64,000 nucleotides of DNA, taken from assembly GCA_017871115.1 (NCBI GenBank), contig JAFCIZ010000001.1, forward strand, positions 1,345,501 through 1,409,500. The letters are read 5' to 3'. Origin of the DNA: Cunninghamella blakesleeana. Taxonomy: Eukaryota; Mucoromycota; Mucoromycetes; Mucorales; Cunninghamellaceae. Shown in pieces: positions 44,358 to 57,330 of this stretch; the stretch's first letter is position 1, and the number at the start of each line of letters is the position of its first letter. The position numbers were made by a program, and so were the translations under genes. The notes under the pieces were generated by a model that was not told the DNA's origin, ran no database searches, and was given only the letters and a program-made list of their open reading frames with translations.

Positions 44358-46597
44358 ATGACAATAATTAATCATAGCGTTGGTGAAGTAAATATATATA
44401 TATTCCTTTTTACATTTACTTTTTAAAATAATGATAGGCAAATAATTAATAGATCTATATACACACATATACTTTTACTAGGATGGACAAATCAAATTTA
44501 CAATTATTACACCTAAATATAATCTTACAGAAACCTTAACGCTTCAACAAGTTTTAGCTTTGGATCCAAACCAAATATATCTTTATCAATTTTCACAAAA
44601 TGACTTATATAAAAATAAAGTCAGTAATGTACAAATACTGCAGTCTAAGCTTCATAGTATGTTGATGGATTATATCGAAGTTGGTCATGGTAATATAAAC
44701 ATTCATTTATGTTACTGCATAAAATAAATCTATAGATTAACAATTATTAATTATATATTTTTATTTTAAAAATAGTTCCAGCCGTTTTAGAAATCATTGA
44801 AACAGCTATATCGTCAGATAGACTTCCTTCGCCGTAAGTAAAGATTATCACAGATCATTATTTTTATGGATAATATATTTTTTGATTCATTCTATTAACC
44901 AGTTTTTCACTCTATTTTATTTATTAGAACCGTAGTATTAATTTTATCAGATATTTTGCTTAAGCCAATTAAAATCAAAGATAAGAATGAAAGAAAAGAA
45001 ATGATGGAAAGATTATATAAAGTACATTCAATCCTTTTACGTATCGTGGAAAGATTTGGACCTGATCCCTTAGCAATGATGGTCCCTATATTTGGAACAC
45101 AGCAACAAACAGGAAGACAAAGACGCCAAGGAATAAACTATTCATTTGACGGTATACCGGTTTCTCAAGAACAAAAAGAAAATATTGTTGATTATAAATA
45201 TGAAATGGACAATAATGATAATGACGAAGATGAAGATAATATTCAATATGGTAGTGGGTTAGCATTATACGACAGTTTTTGGGATTTGGTATTTAAATGC
45301 TTTTCTATGACTTGTCAAACAATTACTTTAGAAGAATTGGTAAATATATATACGTAACTATCATATTAAATATACATACATATATATATATATTTTACTC
45401 TTTATAATTTTACTAATTTTATTGAATGTTAGGGTGCCCGTTTAATGCTTGATGTATTAATAAAGACATTTGCTGAAGATATGAAATTAAAATGTATGTA
45501 AAAATATATTTTTTATTTTAATATATATATAGTATATATAAAATTAAACTTAATTCAATTATATATATATATATATATATATGTTATTTTATACGCATTT
45601 TTATTTTTTATTCCAGTTAAGGTAGATCGATTATCGAATTGTTTGTTATTGTCAACCATACCAGTCAATTCATATGGTCAAAGGACTAAACTAGATAATT
45701 ATACAGATATTATTTTCGAAGGATTTAAAAAAACATCAACTCCATCACAAGAAACAGCTAATCATATATATGCAGAAAACGCACATTATGCTTCCGAACT
45801 TCTTAATATGGTAATTACATTATTTTCAGTGATCTTACTAAAAAGAAAAATAAAAAAAGGAAATTTATCAATATATCTAATTTTATTATTATTATTATTT
45901 ACATTTATATTTTTAAAGTTAATACTACTATCATATTGTGATCAACTGGCACAACTTAATTTAACTGAACGAACATACCGTCAAATGATTAATTTAAATC
46001 ATGATATTATATTACATGTACTACAAGTAGGTTGAAAGCTATAATTTATTAATTTATAAAAAAATATTTTTACATATCAAGATTAATTTGGTTTATCATT
46101 TAATAATACGATTTTCTTTTTTATCTGATATTATTTTTTTTTAATTTAAATAGTCTATTGAATACCCAGGATTTATATCAGCTATTTGTGAATTTTATTT
46201 CCAAGACTCGGATTATCAATGTGTCACAAAAGAACATCAACATTATCGAAAATTAATAGAAAAACCAACAGTAAAAAAGATGGTACACTATATCATGAAA
46301 ACACAACCAAAAGGAGCTTTGAGTAGAAAAAATATTTATTTACATTGTATTATGGTCTTATGGTATTGGAATGCTTATATAAAAGAAACTCATTATCGGT
46401 CAGCGAATTCAACATCATCGTATACTTTAATTACGGTTAGACAACAAAAGGATATTGATAAGATGACTCTCACTGATATTATTCAATGGCAATTTCATAT
46501 AATGAATTTATTAAAACAATGTAAAAAGGAAGATAAAACTTTATACTCATTAGAAATTGAATGTATATTTGATACTTTTAAAGCTATTATTATTTAA
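44358..46597 (+). CDS. Unrecognised, largely helical protein
   Basis: About eight exons with consistent phases: MTIINHSVGE, DGQIKFTIITPKYNLTETLT to DYIEVGH, VPAVLEIIETAISSDRLPS, TVVLILSDILLKPIKIKDKN to LEEL, GARLMLDVLIKTFAEDMKLK, FKVDRLSNCLLLSTIPVNSY to SELLNM, LILLSYCDQLAQLNLTERTY to HVLQ, and SIEYPGFISAICEFYFQDSD to KAIII. The product is about 560 aa. It has no signal peptide, an acidic Asp/Asn stretch (NDNDEDEDN) and otherwise amphipathic helices, suggesting an alpha-solenoid scaffold. I do not recognise the family. It is expressed divergently from DHFR across 178 bp. Exon edges follow GT-AG signals and could shift slightly. Confidence 0.75.
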
Positions 46598-47025
46598 AAA
46601 AGGTACATAGATTGTATGTTTTTTATTATTCTTATTATTATTTTTAATTCGATATATATATAGTGTAATATAATTTATGATCATATAAAAAAAATTGAAA
46701 GGTATAGTACTTGTTATTATCCCTTTGTCATTTTTTTTATGCGGTTTATTCAACAATATATAAAAGGAGATAACAACATGTATTTGAATATTGTGATGAT
46801 AATCTTTTAGACGGTTTTTTTTTTTAATTTTTTTTTTTTTTTTTTTTTTTTGATAACTGGATGAAGTATAAATTTTAAATAATCCAATAATAGTAATAAT
46901 GTGAATAAATAGAATAGTATATGGATATAAAAATATATGATATATATAAGTATATATTGTTTTTAAAATAATGATAAAAAATCATAAGGTGGTTATAAAT
47001 TTGATATGTATGTACGTATCATTAG

Positions 47026-47166
47026 TTAATTTACAGAAGACTGACAATGTGGGCACCAAGAAGTAGTAAAATATATTTTATGCTGTAAGCAATAATTAGC
47101 TGGTTTTGAAGTTGTATTTGCCAAAGAATAACCATACCTTAATATGAAAGTAGACTTTATACTCAT
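47026..47166 (-). CDS. Small Cys/His-containing ORF, 46 aa (possible gene fragment)
   Basis: The frame starts MSIKSTFILRYGYSLANTT, continues SKPANYCLQHKIYFTTSWC and ends PHCQSSVN. It has C-x2-H and C-x2-C pairs eleven residues apart, which could bind one zinc. The spacing YG-(x)n-P-x3-C-x2-H followed by C-x2-C recalls the short Cys/His repeats known as EsV-1-7 (inference from memory). Codon content is denser in G/C than the flanks. It may be a tiny gene, the last exon of a larger one (AG sites lie just upstream), or a decayed copy. No clear upstream exon was found. Confidence 0.35.
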   Translation of the reverse strand: MSIKSTFILRYGYSLANTTSKPANYCLQHKIYFTTSWCPHCQSSVN

Positions 47167-47598
47167 ATTTAATATATTTACGGTATAATCAATAATAATA
47201 ATAGTGATAGCTAAAACTATTATTAATGTTTTAGCGAGAAAGAAAGAAAGAAAGAAAGAAAAGAAGAGGAAAAAAGGAAAGAAGGAATAAAAAAAAAGAA
47301 TAAGGTGATCTCTTTTTTCTCATCCTTCCAAGTATCACGGGGATAAAAAAGTTAAAAATAAAAATATATAAAAGAACAGTATTATCTAAACACTATCTTA
47401 AATTTCAAGGATATATTAATTTCTATACTATAACCAAATAAAGTAGTCTAGTATTAAAACAAAAAATTTATGTTTGCATTAAAAAAAGTGAAATAGAGTG
47501 AAATCGTTCCATTTATTATTAAGTTTTTTTTTTTTTGTTGGGGACTATATAGGAAAAGTGCATACATTCAATTTTTGTTGTGTTGTAAGAGTGATTAG

Positions 47599-47699
47599 CC
47601 AATCAAACCAACTCTTTTTGTTAAATACCGACACGCGCCAATTTTTTTATTTAAAACTAAGCTTATAGTGACATTTTTTTTTTATGACAATATAAAAAA
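47599..47699 (+). promoter_or_regulatory. GAPDH promoter elements: two CCAAT boxes and a TATA box
   Basis: CCAAT at 47599-47603 (in TTAGCCAATCAAA) and at 47638-47642 (in GCGCCAAT), then TATAAAAAA at 47691-47699, about 95 bp before the start codon. A C/T-rich tract lies between TATA and ATG. This is the textbook layout for a highly expressed fungal gene; function is inferred. Confidence 0.7.
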
Positions 47700-47794
47700 G
47701 GTTCTATTTTTTTTTTTCTTCGCAACTCTTCTTTTCTCTCTTTTTTCTTTTCTTTTCTTTATATATTCATCTCTATTTAAATTAATATAATATA

Positions 47795-49097
<1,303 letters not shown>

Positions 49098-50923
49098 ATT
49101 CTTAACTACTAAGCTTACTGTATATGCAAAATCAACTTTTTTATATTTTTTTTTTCTATCTTGTACATGAATCACCCTTTTATTATTTTTTAAATCATAA
49201 AACATCACAAAAAAAAAAAAGAAATATTAGATGATTATTCTCCCTTTCCATTATTACCAATATTTTCTTTAAAAAAACTGAATAAATAATTCTTTTTTTT
49301 GTCTAATAATAATTATAATACAGTGGTAAACGTAATAATAAGATAAATATAACAGTGATGATGGGTAAATATTAATAATAAAAACAATACTGTTGTCGGA
49401 AGTAAGCGGAAATCAAATCATAAAATGGTTTTATGGCGTGTATACCTCTTATTCACCTCGGGATTCCTATACTCACATGTGTAACGGAAAGTCCAAACTA
49501 TAAAAAATAATATGGTTCTATTTTTTTTTTATTTTTTATTAAACATCATCAAAAAAAACTATAGTAGATTCTTTTTTTTTAATATATTTTTATATATAAT
49601 AACAATAATAATCATAACAATAGTAAGTAATAACTTTAATGATTATTAATATAGTAATGTACTGCATGTTTATTTTTTATTATGATAATTATATATCAGA
49701 ATTTATTAGTTTACCAAGTGAAAACTTTACAAATAACCATTAAACTGTCAACATGGTGTCGCTTTTTTAATTTTTGCATTAATGGGTTTTTTTCCATTTC
49801 CTTTATAGGTGTCCTATATTTTAAAAAAACTTCTGATATATACATACATATATATTATTATTATTATTATTATTATTTAATACAAGAATGCATTATATGA
49901 TCACTTATAGTTTAGCTTCTCCGATGTAATAAAATGATTTCTAATTGTCAATTCAATAATGATGAGTAGTATAAGAGCACCTTTCACGTGTATTTTTTTA
50001 CTTCCGAAACCTTCCTGTCATCACCGTTTTGTTCCGTTTATACACTAAAAATATTTTTATTTTCTCCACTTTTCCCCAGACTTTAGACTTTAATACATAT
50101 TAATTAGAATATTTTATAAATAGTATTTCTCTTTTTTTTTGTTTTTTGTTTCCTCGGATGGTATTTTTAAACTGAGTAAAAAAAAAAAATCAAAAAATCA
50201 AAAAAGGTCTTCTTTATGTAGTTACTTGAAAAAAGTAATAAAAAAGCTATATTTATCAATAATATTTTAAAACTTTGATAATAAATAAATTGATTCATCA
50301 AGTTTATTATACGTATTTTTCTAAAAAAACAAAAAACAAAAAACAAATCAATACCTATATCTATAAGCGCTCCATTAACACACACCAGTTGCAAATGAAT
50401 TATGAAAATTATAAAATAGAGTATAAACATTCTTTAATTACATTGACTTTATATTATGGTGCCTTTCTCCATTTTTTTAATCAGTCCTTAAATAAATGTT
50501 AAGTTGTAACGCGTATAAAAACCATCCATTTCCAAAGATTTTTTTTCAATGACTATATTTGGTAGTTTTATTTTATTTTATTATATGGTATTTGAAAATA
50601 CTATAGTTGTATAAAAAATCAATTTGGCATAAAATATCAAGCGGAGTTTTTTTAGCTGTATAAAAATTCATGATTGTGAGTTTTCTTTCATCTGCTATTA
50701 AATTGTTTTTTCAGCATTATTGTTATTATTTCATAAAATAAAAAATATACACTACCAAAAAAAAAAAAATCTTGAATATCGTAAAGATAATTCAAAAATA
50801 ATAAATAAGTCATTCACAAAATAAATATCAATTTTTTCCATGTTTATTTATATAACATTTAAAAAATAATATATTATTGAGAAGAATTATCTAAAAAACT
50901 ACGTCATGAAAGAGAATAAACAA
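49098..50923. other. AT-rich intergenic region (1.8 kb)
   Basis: 3' flanks of GAPDH (+) and the P450 (-). A CACGTG hexamer lies at about 49985-49990 and a TTA run near 49856-49876. Open frames at 49682-49900, 50167-50430 and 50275-50502 are K/I/F/N-rich and not credible genes. Confidence 0.5.
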
Positions 50924-53448
50924 CTAATATCTTCTCTTAAATTTAAGTTTTAAGTCTTTAGGAGTAATGATAAATAGATTGTTAGTTATCAAACCATCTT
51001 TATGGATTGAATTTTCAGGTAAGGACCATTCATATTTACGTACTAAATAATAATAAGGATAAAAAAATGGGAAAGAGAATAAGTATGAAATAAAATAAAA
51101 ATAGAATTTGTGTCAATTAGTGGTTATATTTGATGCTTACAAAAGGAAGATAAAATAATACGTTGTTCGGCTAAACTGAAGTTCATACCAATACACATTC
51201 TAATTGTTAAAAAAAAAGGATTTAATAAATAACGATAATCATAGTAATAGAAATAACAATGCTATCTTTACCTTTGACCACTATAGTTTTTTTAAAAAAA
51301 TAAAATAAAATAAAATAAATATCAGTGTTAGTGCTTTTTTTTTTTTCAATTTTTAGATATCTAAGCGATTTTTTTATGAATTTACCTTGCGAATGGTGCC
51401 CAAGATAGACCCCCACGTTCTTTTTGTTCAGCTTCACCACCTTCAGCAAATCGATCAGGATTGAACTCTTCAGGGTTTTTCCAGTTATAAGGGGAATGGT
51501 GCAAGTCATAAATTGCAACCTATTTTGATGATATACATTGAAAATAAATGAACAATGAACTGAAATAATTATTTTATATATTATTAAGTGACTTACCGTT
51601 ACTTTTGTGCCTTTAGGGAGAAAGATGCCTTCAATTTCTGTATCCTTTGTAGTATATCTAGGTGTGATTTGTGAAGCAGGGCCGTTCACTTTTGATTTTA
51701 TATAAGGTAAAAAAACAGAATAGTAAGAAATAAAAAAGTAGTATAAATAAGAGTAATTGATCATATGCTCGTTTATTATTATTATTGTTATTATTATTAT
51801 TATTTGTATTACTTCGAAGAGTTTCCTTTATCACTTGATTTATGTAAACCAATTCTTTTAATTGGTCAGCAGTAGGTGAAACATCGGCTGGTTCATCTCC
51901 AAATATTTTGATGGCTTCTTCTCTGGCACGTTGTTGAATATCTGGATGCTTTGCAAGATAGTAGAAAATTGATGCCATTGTACTGCTTGTAGTATCATGA
52001 CTATAATAAATTTTTAATATTTATTAAAAAATCTATTTAATGATAAAAAAAACTAGCATAAGATTACAATATGTATGTTTCTTACCCGGCTAAATAAGCG
52101 ACAAAATAAAATAATTAATAATGATAAATAATGATTAATAACTAGTATTAGTTTATATTTTTGTTTTTTATTTAATTAGAATGATTTTTCCTACTTACCA
52201 GCAAAGAAAACATTAAGATCACTGTTTAGTTCTTCATTAGTAAGAGAGCCTTCGCCATTTAATTCGCTTTCAAGCATAAGTGTCAATAAATCTTTCTCAG
52301 CCTCTTCAGTGTCGGCATGGTCTTTTAATGTTTTTCTTTTATGTTCAATGATTTCATCCAACATTTTGTGAAATTTAACAGACAAGGCATGTTCACGTCT
52401 TCTTTTGGGAAATAACCATAAAAATTTAGTTTCAAGAAAAGGGAACATAAAGAATAAAGGACTTTGATTTGCATCCTTTATGGTATTATATATTTCAACC
52501 CATTCACTGTGTGGATCCAATGAAGCATTAAAATCAAAACCAAAACCAGCTTTACCAATTGCTAGAGTAAATTTTAAAAAATAATAATCATTAATTCAAT
52601 GGTTCAGTATATATTTGTAAATTAAAAAAGTAAAAAAAAATTACCATCCAAAGTTACTCGATCCATATATGATAAAATATCCAACTCATCTTCATTGGCC
52701 CCATCGATCACTTTAAATAATCTATTTGTTAATTCAGAGAATAATTTTATTGGCATACTACGATGGAATGCTGGGTTTACAAGCTACAACCAATAATAAT
52801 AATAATAAATAATAGCAATAGTAACAATAATAGAAATTACTACAAATTCGATGATCAACATATTACCAGTATATATATAAACGACTTACCATACGATGTC
52901 TCTTCCATGTACTTGGCTCATGGGTCATGACAATATTATTTGACCCAACATGTTTTTGTCTAAGTGTACCTTCATTTTCAGTCAAATCAGCTTTTGCAAA
53001 AACATCTAACAACATTGGATAATAATAATAAAAAAAAAGTAAATATTGTTAATGATCATATATGAGTATTATATATATATATATATATATATGTACCTGA
53101 TTTTAAAAACACTTGCTTTGCAATAGAAGGTGAAGCAACTTTTACAGTCCATCCTAAAAGATCTTTTTGTACATATACTTCTGGTTGATTTGGATTTAAA
53201 AGTGGGATAGTTAATTGTTTTGAAATAGTACTATAAGATTCACCTCGCACCAGCAATTTATAATAAGAGAAGAAGTTTATATAAGGCAAATGTCTCAACT
53301 TTCGTGGAGGTTTAGCTACTTTATCATAAATTGAGTACAACACGACCAATGCAACGGCAGCACCAATAGTCACTGTAGTATTTTTATCTGCTTTTTTTTT
53401 AAACCATTCTTCTTTAATCTTAATGATAATATTATTAACGGTGTCCAT
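50924..53448 (-). CDS. Cytochrome P450 monooxygenase with two predicted micro-exons
   Basis: Heme-thiolate monooxygenase, N-terminally anchored in the ER. MDTVNNIIIKIKEEWFKKKA is followed by a membrane helix (TIGAAVALVVLYSIYDKVA) and the Pro hinge (KPPRKLRHLPYI). Later landmarks: helix C THEPSTWKRHRM; KETLRMNGPAS, the ExxR helix, joined across an intron; TPRYTTKDTEIEGIFLPKGT; NPEEFNPDRFAEGG (PERF-like). The I-helix reads LNVFFA-A-GHDTTSST only if a 4-nt exon (52086-52089) is included. The heme loop reads WAPFASGQRMCIGMNFSLAE only if a 9-nt exon (51272-51280) is included, giving exact FxxGxRxCxG with Cys as heme ligand. The end is KDLKLKFKRRY. About ten exons and about 500 aa. CYP family and substrate cannot be assigned. 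Confidence 0.93.
51272..51280 (-). other. 9-nt micro-exon in the P450 heme loop
   Basis: Minus-strand TGGTCAAAG lies between ACTATAG and GTAAAG. Flanking introns 51385-51281 (105 nt) and 51271-51200 (72 nt) are both GT-AG. Insertion gives FASGQRMCIG; skipping it gives FARMCIG, which lacks the Gly of the heme motif. Confidence 0.85.
52086..52089 (-). other. 4-nt micro-exon in the P450 I-helix
   Basis: Minus-strand CCGG lies between TATTTAG and GTAAGAAAC. The upstream exon ends phase 1 (52199) and the next begins at 52000. The four bases give GCC then GG|T, producing FFAAGHDTTSST. Skipping it shifts the frame. The competing option is donor GTAGGA four bases further, giving AGNHDTT, a disrupted motif. 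Confidence 0.7.
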
Positions 53449-53986
53449 TCTTTTTAAAATAAATATATAAAGTAAAATAAATAAGAAAAAAAAAAAGTAT
53501 TAAACGAAGAGAGAAAAATGTTTTGCTTTTTAAATTTTTTTTTCAAAAAAAGAATAAATCAATATTCCTTACTTGCATATTGTTTCTCCTTATCAAACTT
53601 TCAATCTCCGCCGTTAGATATGTTTAACCGAATGTTTTAAATATATACTAATCACAAATATATTGAATGGTAAAAGTTTCCCCTTTCTTGGTACTTTTTT
53701 GCCTAAAAAGATAAAAATATCATGCAGAATTTTGGAAGTTTACTTTTTCCATTAAAGATTTTCCTTTGCTTTTATTAACCCAATTCGTATACAGATGAAA
53801 TATGTCGTTACTTAAGAATATAGGTGCTTTTTAAATACGCGTATGTTAAGTAAAAAGTAACGTACCATCTTTTGCAACTTAACTTTTCTTTCGGGAGTAT
53901 CACCAAAAATGAATAAATCTATACGAAATAACCCAAAATTTGTTTTGATCCAAAAAAGAAAAAAGAAAAAAAAAAAATTGAGGATA

Positions 53987-54043
53987 ATCCCATAAATTAA
54001 ATATGGGATCTATCACATTGGGATAAGTCCCAAGAAATAGATC
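53987..54043. repeat. Cluster of short inverted repeats
   Basis: ATCCCATA (53987-53994) pairs with TATGGGAT (54002-54009) over a 7-nt loop. GATCTAT (54007-54013) pairs with ATAGATC (54037-54043), enclosing TTGGGA-TAAG-TCCCAA (54018-54033). The first and outer second stems share three bases. All arms are perfect. Confidence 0.8.
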
Positions 54044-54617
54044 GGGTTTCACTCTTAAATAAATAATATTTATAGAAACAAAATATTATGTAAACTAAAA
54101 CAAATGAAAATATGATAAGCGAACACTGCAAAAAAAAAAAAAGAAAAAATGGTGGGGTTTAAATTACTTTAAAAATAAATATTGAATAATAATGAATATT
54201 ATATTGCAACAATATATATAATAAGTTGCTATAAAAGTGACGTTAAATTATATTTTAGATAAGAATGATAGTACAATCTTGCTAATAATCTTAATAATTA
54301 CTATGATAATATAGTTAGCTATACAATATGTACTGAATGTACAAAATAGCTTTTTGTGGAATTTATTATCATTTAAGATTGAATAACGGATATGAAAACC
54401 AATAGGTCCTTATAATATGGCTCTTGATGGAGTAGAAGGTATTATTAGATGAGTTTGTTAATATGTTTCAACCCTTAATATAAAGTTAGGTACCGATACA
54501 ATTGTAATATATATATATATATATTTACATTTACTGAGCTAATCCCTATTTTGTTTCATTTTAATTGATCGATAAGGTGCTTTATGATAATAAATCATTT
54601 AATATTAACTAAATGGT

Positions 54618-54619
<2 letters not shown>

Positions 54620-54657
<38 letters not shown>
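54620..54657. repeat. Poly(T) tract, 38 bp
   Basis: Uninterrupted run of 38 T on the plus strand in non-coding DNA; the longest homopolymer in the window. Its exact length may be unreliable in assembly. Confidence 0.9.
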
Positions 54658-54658
<1 letters not shown>

Positions 54659-55493
54659 GTTAATATTGATATATGTATATGATGATAAATTTTCTGACAA
54701 TAACATTGGTAAAGCTGAATCTAATCTTTTTTTTTTGTTATTAGTCTACAAGTATGAATGAAATTAAACCAATATAGTGGTCAAAGCGTTTTTACTCTAT
54801 GCTTCGTATTAATTGGTATATATGTATATAAATTTCTTTGCTTTTTATATAATTTAGCTACTGTAGTCATTATTGTCAGACTGGGCTATATTAAAAGATA
54901 AACTTAATATATTTATTTTAATTATAACAGAGTGCGTGTTGATTAAACTGATTTTTTAATTTTTATTTATATTTTATGAAATTGGAGAAATATCACTGGT
55001 AATTTGGTATCAACTATAGTAGCTACGGTGAGAAAATGGTTAGTAATAAAAATAAGAAAATACAAAAGATAAAGAAAAAGGAAGGGAACGGGATATGTTA
55101 AACATGTTTGTTATTTTTAAATAATAAATCATTATTTTATTTAACAAAATAAGCTATTTTCTATATATATTTTATCAGACATATTAAAAAAAACAAATAC
55201 AAGACAAAAATTTTTATTTCTTATTAGTTAATAATTATACTAAAAAAAACGTTTACTAACTATATTTGATATAGTTTTTGTAATGGTCTTATATATATTT
55301 TATTATATACTTATTTTGAATAAACATATTCTCTACCATTTAATCTATTATATATTAGTTTTTTTTATAATGTACTTTAATTATATTATTTGATTTATTA
55401 AATATACACTCATCTATAAATTTCTATCTAAGATTTGATGATAAAGCATAAATAAATGTTCTATATTTCAATATAAAATATACAAGACTTGGT

Positions 55494-56306
55494 TTAAAAT
55501 TGAGGATAAGAGAGTGGGGCATAAACCCGCTCGGAAGGAACCCAAATATCTTTCATAGCCTCATTCCATTGTAATACATTCATATTTTGATCGAGCTGAA
55601 CCAAACGAGATCGTATTTCTTCAATAAAGGGTGTAATATCTTCAATCGAGAGAATAGTTTCTGACGATGCAAACCAGGATAAGACAGGACCTCTTAATAG
55701 AAATTGGATAACATTCCTTGATAACTTTTGATGCCTTTGTTTGCCATTTAAAGGTAGACAAGGTAGACGATCAGGAACCCATTGATAAGTTATATTCGCT
55801 TTTAATTTATCTTGCTTCCATTTTTCAATATCGGTCATAGTAGATTCTGAATCTTCATTTACACCACCCATATCTTCATCACCATCTCTATAAATATATT
55901 GTTGTGATGGTGGGTAGGCATTGGTAGTAGCATGGTTAATCCAATAATCAAAGATATCACGGCGAATGCGAATAGCTAAAGTCCTTGATTGTTTTGCATA
56001 CTCATCACCAACTTGATGAATGTCTTTTGTATTCCACCAACTACGTTGATTCATAAATAAAAAGGAGGGCTTGATCCAAGAGGCTCTGTTTAATTTAAAT
56101 TCAGAATCTACTCCGCTTAATGTTTGATGTTTAACAGCAAAATTGGCGATGGATTTGCTGACAGCTATATATACAATTACAGATGTATTATCAAATTGTG
56201 CTAGTAAAGCATTTCCTGAGCTTGGTAAGTACCTTTGTTGGTTTAAATACGGTTCTACTTGGATAGTTTTAGGTAAATGTTCAACGTTTAATGCTTCTTG
56301 TGCCAT
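55494..56306 (-). CDS. DUF4291 family protein
   Basis: Single exon of 270 aa. The start is MAQEALNVEHL; an upstream in-frame ATG at 56483 would add only a hydrophobic, AT-driven stretch. The DUF4291 signature is clear: LAQFDNTSVIVYIAVSKSIA, FKLNRASWIKPSFLFMNQRS, WWNTK, RTLAIRIRRDIFDYWINHA, ITYQWVPDRLP, QRHQKLSRNVIQFLLRGPVL and the final FIEEIRSRL. The family occurs widely in bacteria and some fungi; its biochemical function is not established. A family-atypical insert of about 35 residues (SQQYIYRDGDEDMGG and an acidic stretch) lies after NHATTNAYPP. No signal peptide or membrane segment. Confidence 0.9.
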   Translation of the reverse strand: MAQEALNVEHLPKTIQVEPYLNQQRYLPSSGNALLAQFDNTSVIVYIAVSKSIANFAVKHQTLSGVDSEFKLNRASWIKPSFLFMNQRSWWNTKDIHQVGDEYAKQSRTLAIRIRRDIFDYWINHATTNAYPPSQQYIYRDGDEDMGGVNEDSESTMTDIEKWKQDKLKANITYQWVPDRLPCLPLNGKQRHQKLSRNVIQFLLRGPVLSWFASSETILSIEDITPFIEEIRSRLVQLDQNMNVLQWNEAMKDIWVPSERVYAPLSYPQF

Positions 56307-57297
56307 TCTAATGATAATGAAATTTATAATAATAAAATAAAATATTAACTGAGTTGTAGTTGTAAAAAAAAAAAGAAAAGAAAATAAATTATGAATATCT
56401 GATTTAAATGTACCATTTAAAATAACTGCGGTATATCTAAAAACGTAATATAAATACGAATAATTGAAGAGCATGTGTGCCATTGATTACTAGAAATTGA
56501 TGTGTCGCAGCAGTAAGATTACACATCATCAAAAAACAAACTGTTAGTTAATATGTGAATATATATTAAGAATAAAATAAAAATACTAATTTCATATTAT
56601 TACAGCCATTATTATTACGATATACATATTATTTTTATATTTTTTCAAAGGTTCATTGTGGCTTTGTAAAAATTAATGGTACACACCAAATTATTTATTA
56701 TCGTATTTAGTTATTATTAAGGTTTTTGATGATTATTGGACACAATGGCATTTTGGTTATTTATTTTCAAACTAATACAACTATATCACGAGAAAATTTA
56801 AAAAAATAAAAAGTAGGTAATGTATTTACTATTGTTAAAAAAAAAGGGTCCATGTATATATTTGTTTATTTGTTAGTTAACATTTTTAAAATTTTTCTTT
56901 TTTCATTTTTCTTTTATCCGTGTGTAATTTTCTTTCAATTGTTTTATGTACCTAAAGTCAGTAGTTAAATACCTTGAACATCGTTTTTTTACTTTTATTA
57001 AAAATATTAAGTAATTGAATATCAGCTGGTTATATACATCGTAGTAATTACTATTATAAATTTACCAAGTAGATGTTTATGCATATATATATATATAAGT
57101 GTTGTGTGTTATAATTCGCTGTTTTATAAATAACTTTTGTTGTAGCAAGGATATAGCATTATTAGGTGTTATTATTTTGATGAGCTACTTTTACTATTAT
57201 TTCAATTGGCTAAAAAAATTAATCATTTTGGATGAATAGGTTGAGAAGTTGATATAAGATTATTATTATGTTGATTTGTGTTTAAAATAAAATAATG

Positions 57298-57330
<33 letters not shown>

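Larger units (their letters stand above)
46598..47794. other. Intergenic region upstream of GAPDH
   Basis: Holds T runs at 46838-46850, a (GAAA)n run at about 47236-47262, the small Cys/His ORF and the GAPDH promoter, listed separately. Nothing else seen. Confidence 0.5.
53449..55493. other. AT-rich intergenic region (2 kb)
   Basis: P450 promoter side plus the 3' flank of the DUF4291 gene. It contains the clustered inverted repeats at 53987-54043 and a pure T run of 38 at 54620-54657. No gene seen. Confidence 0.5.
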
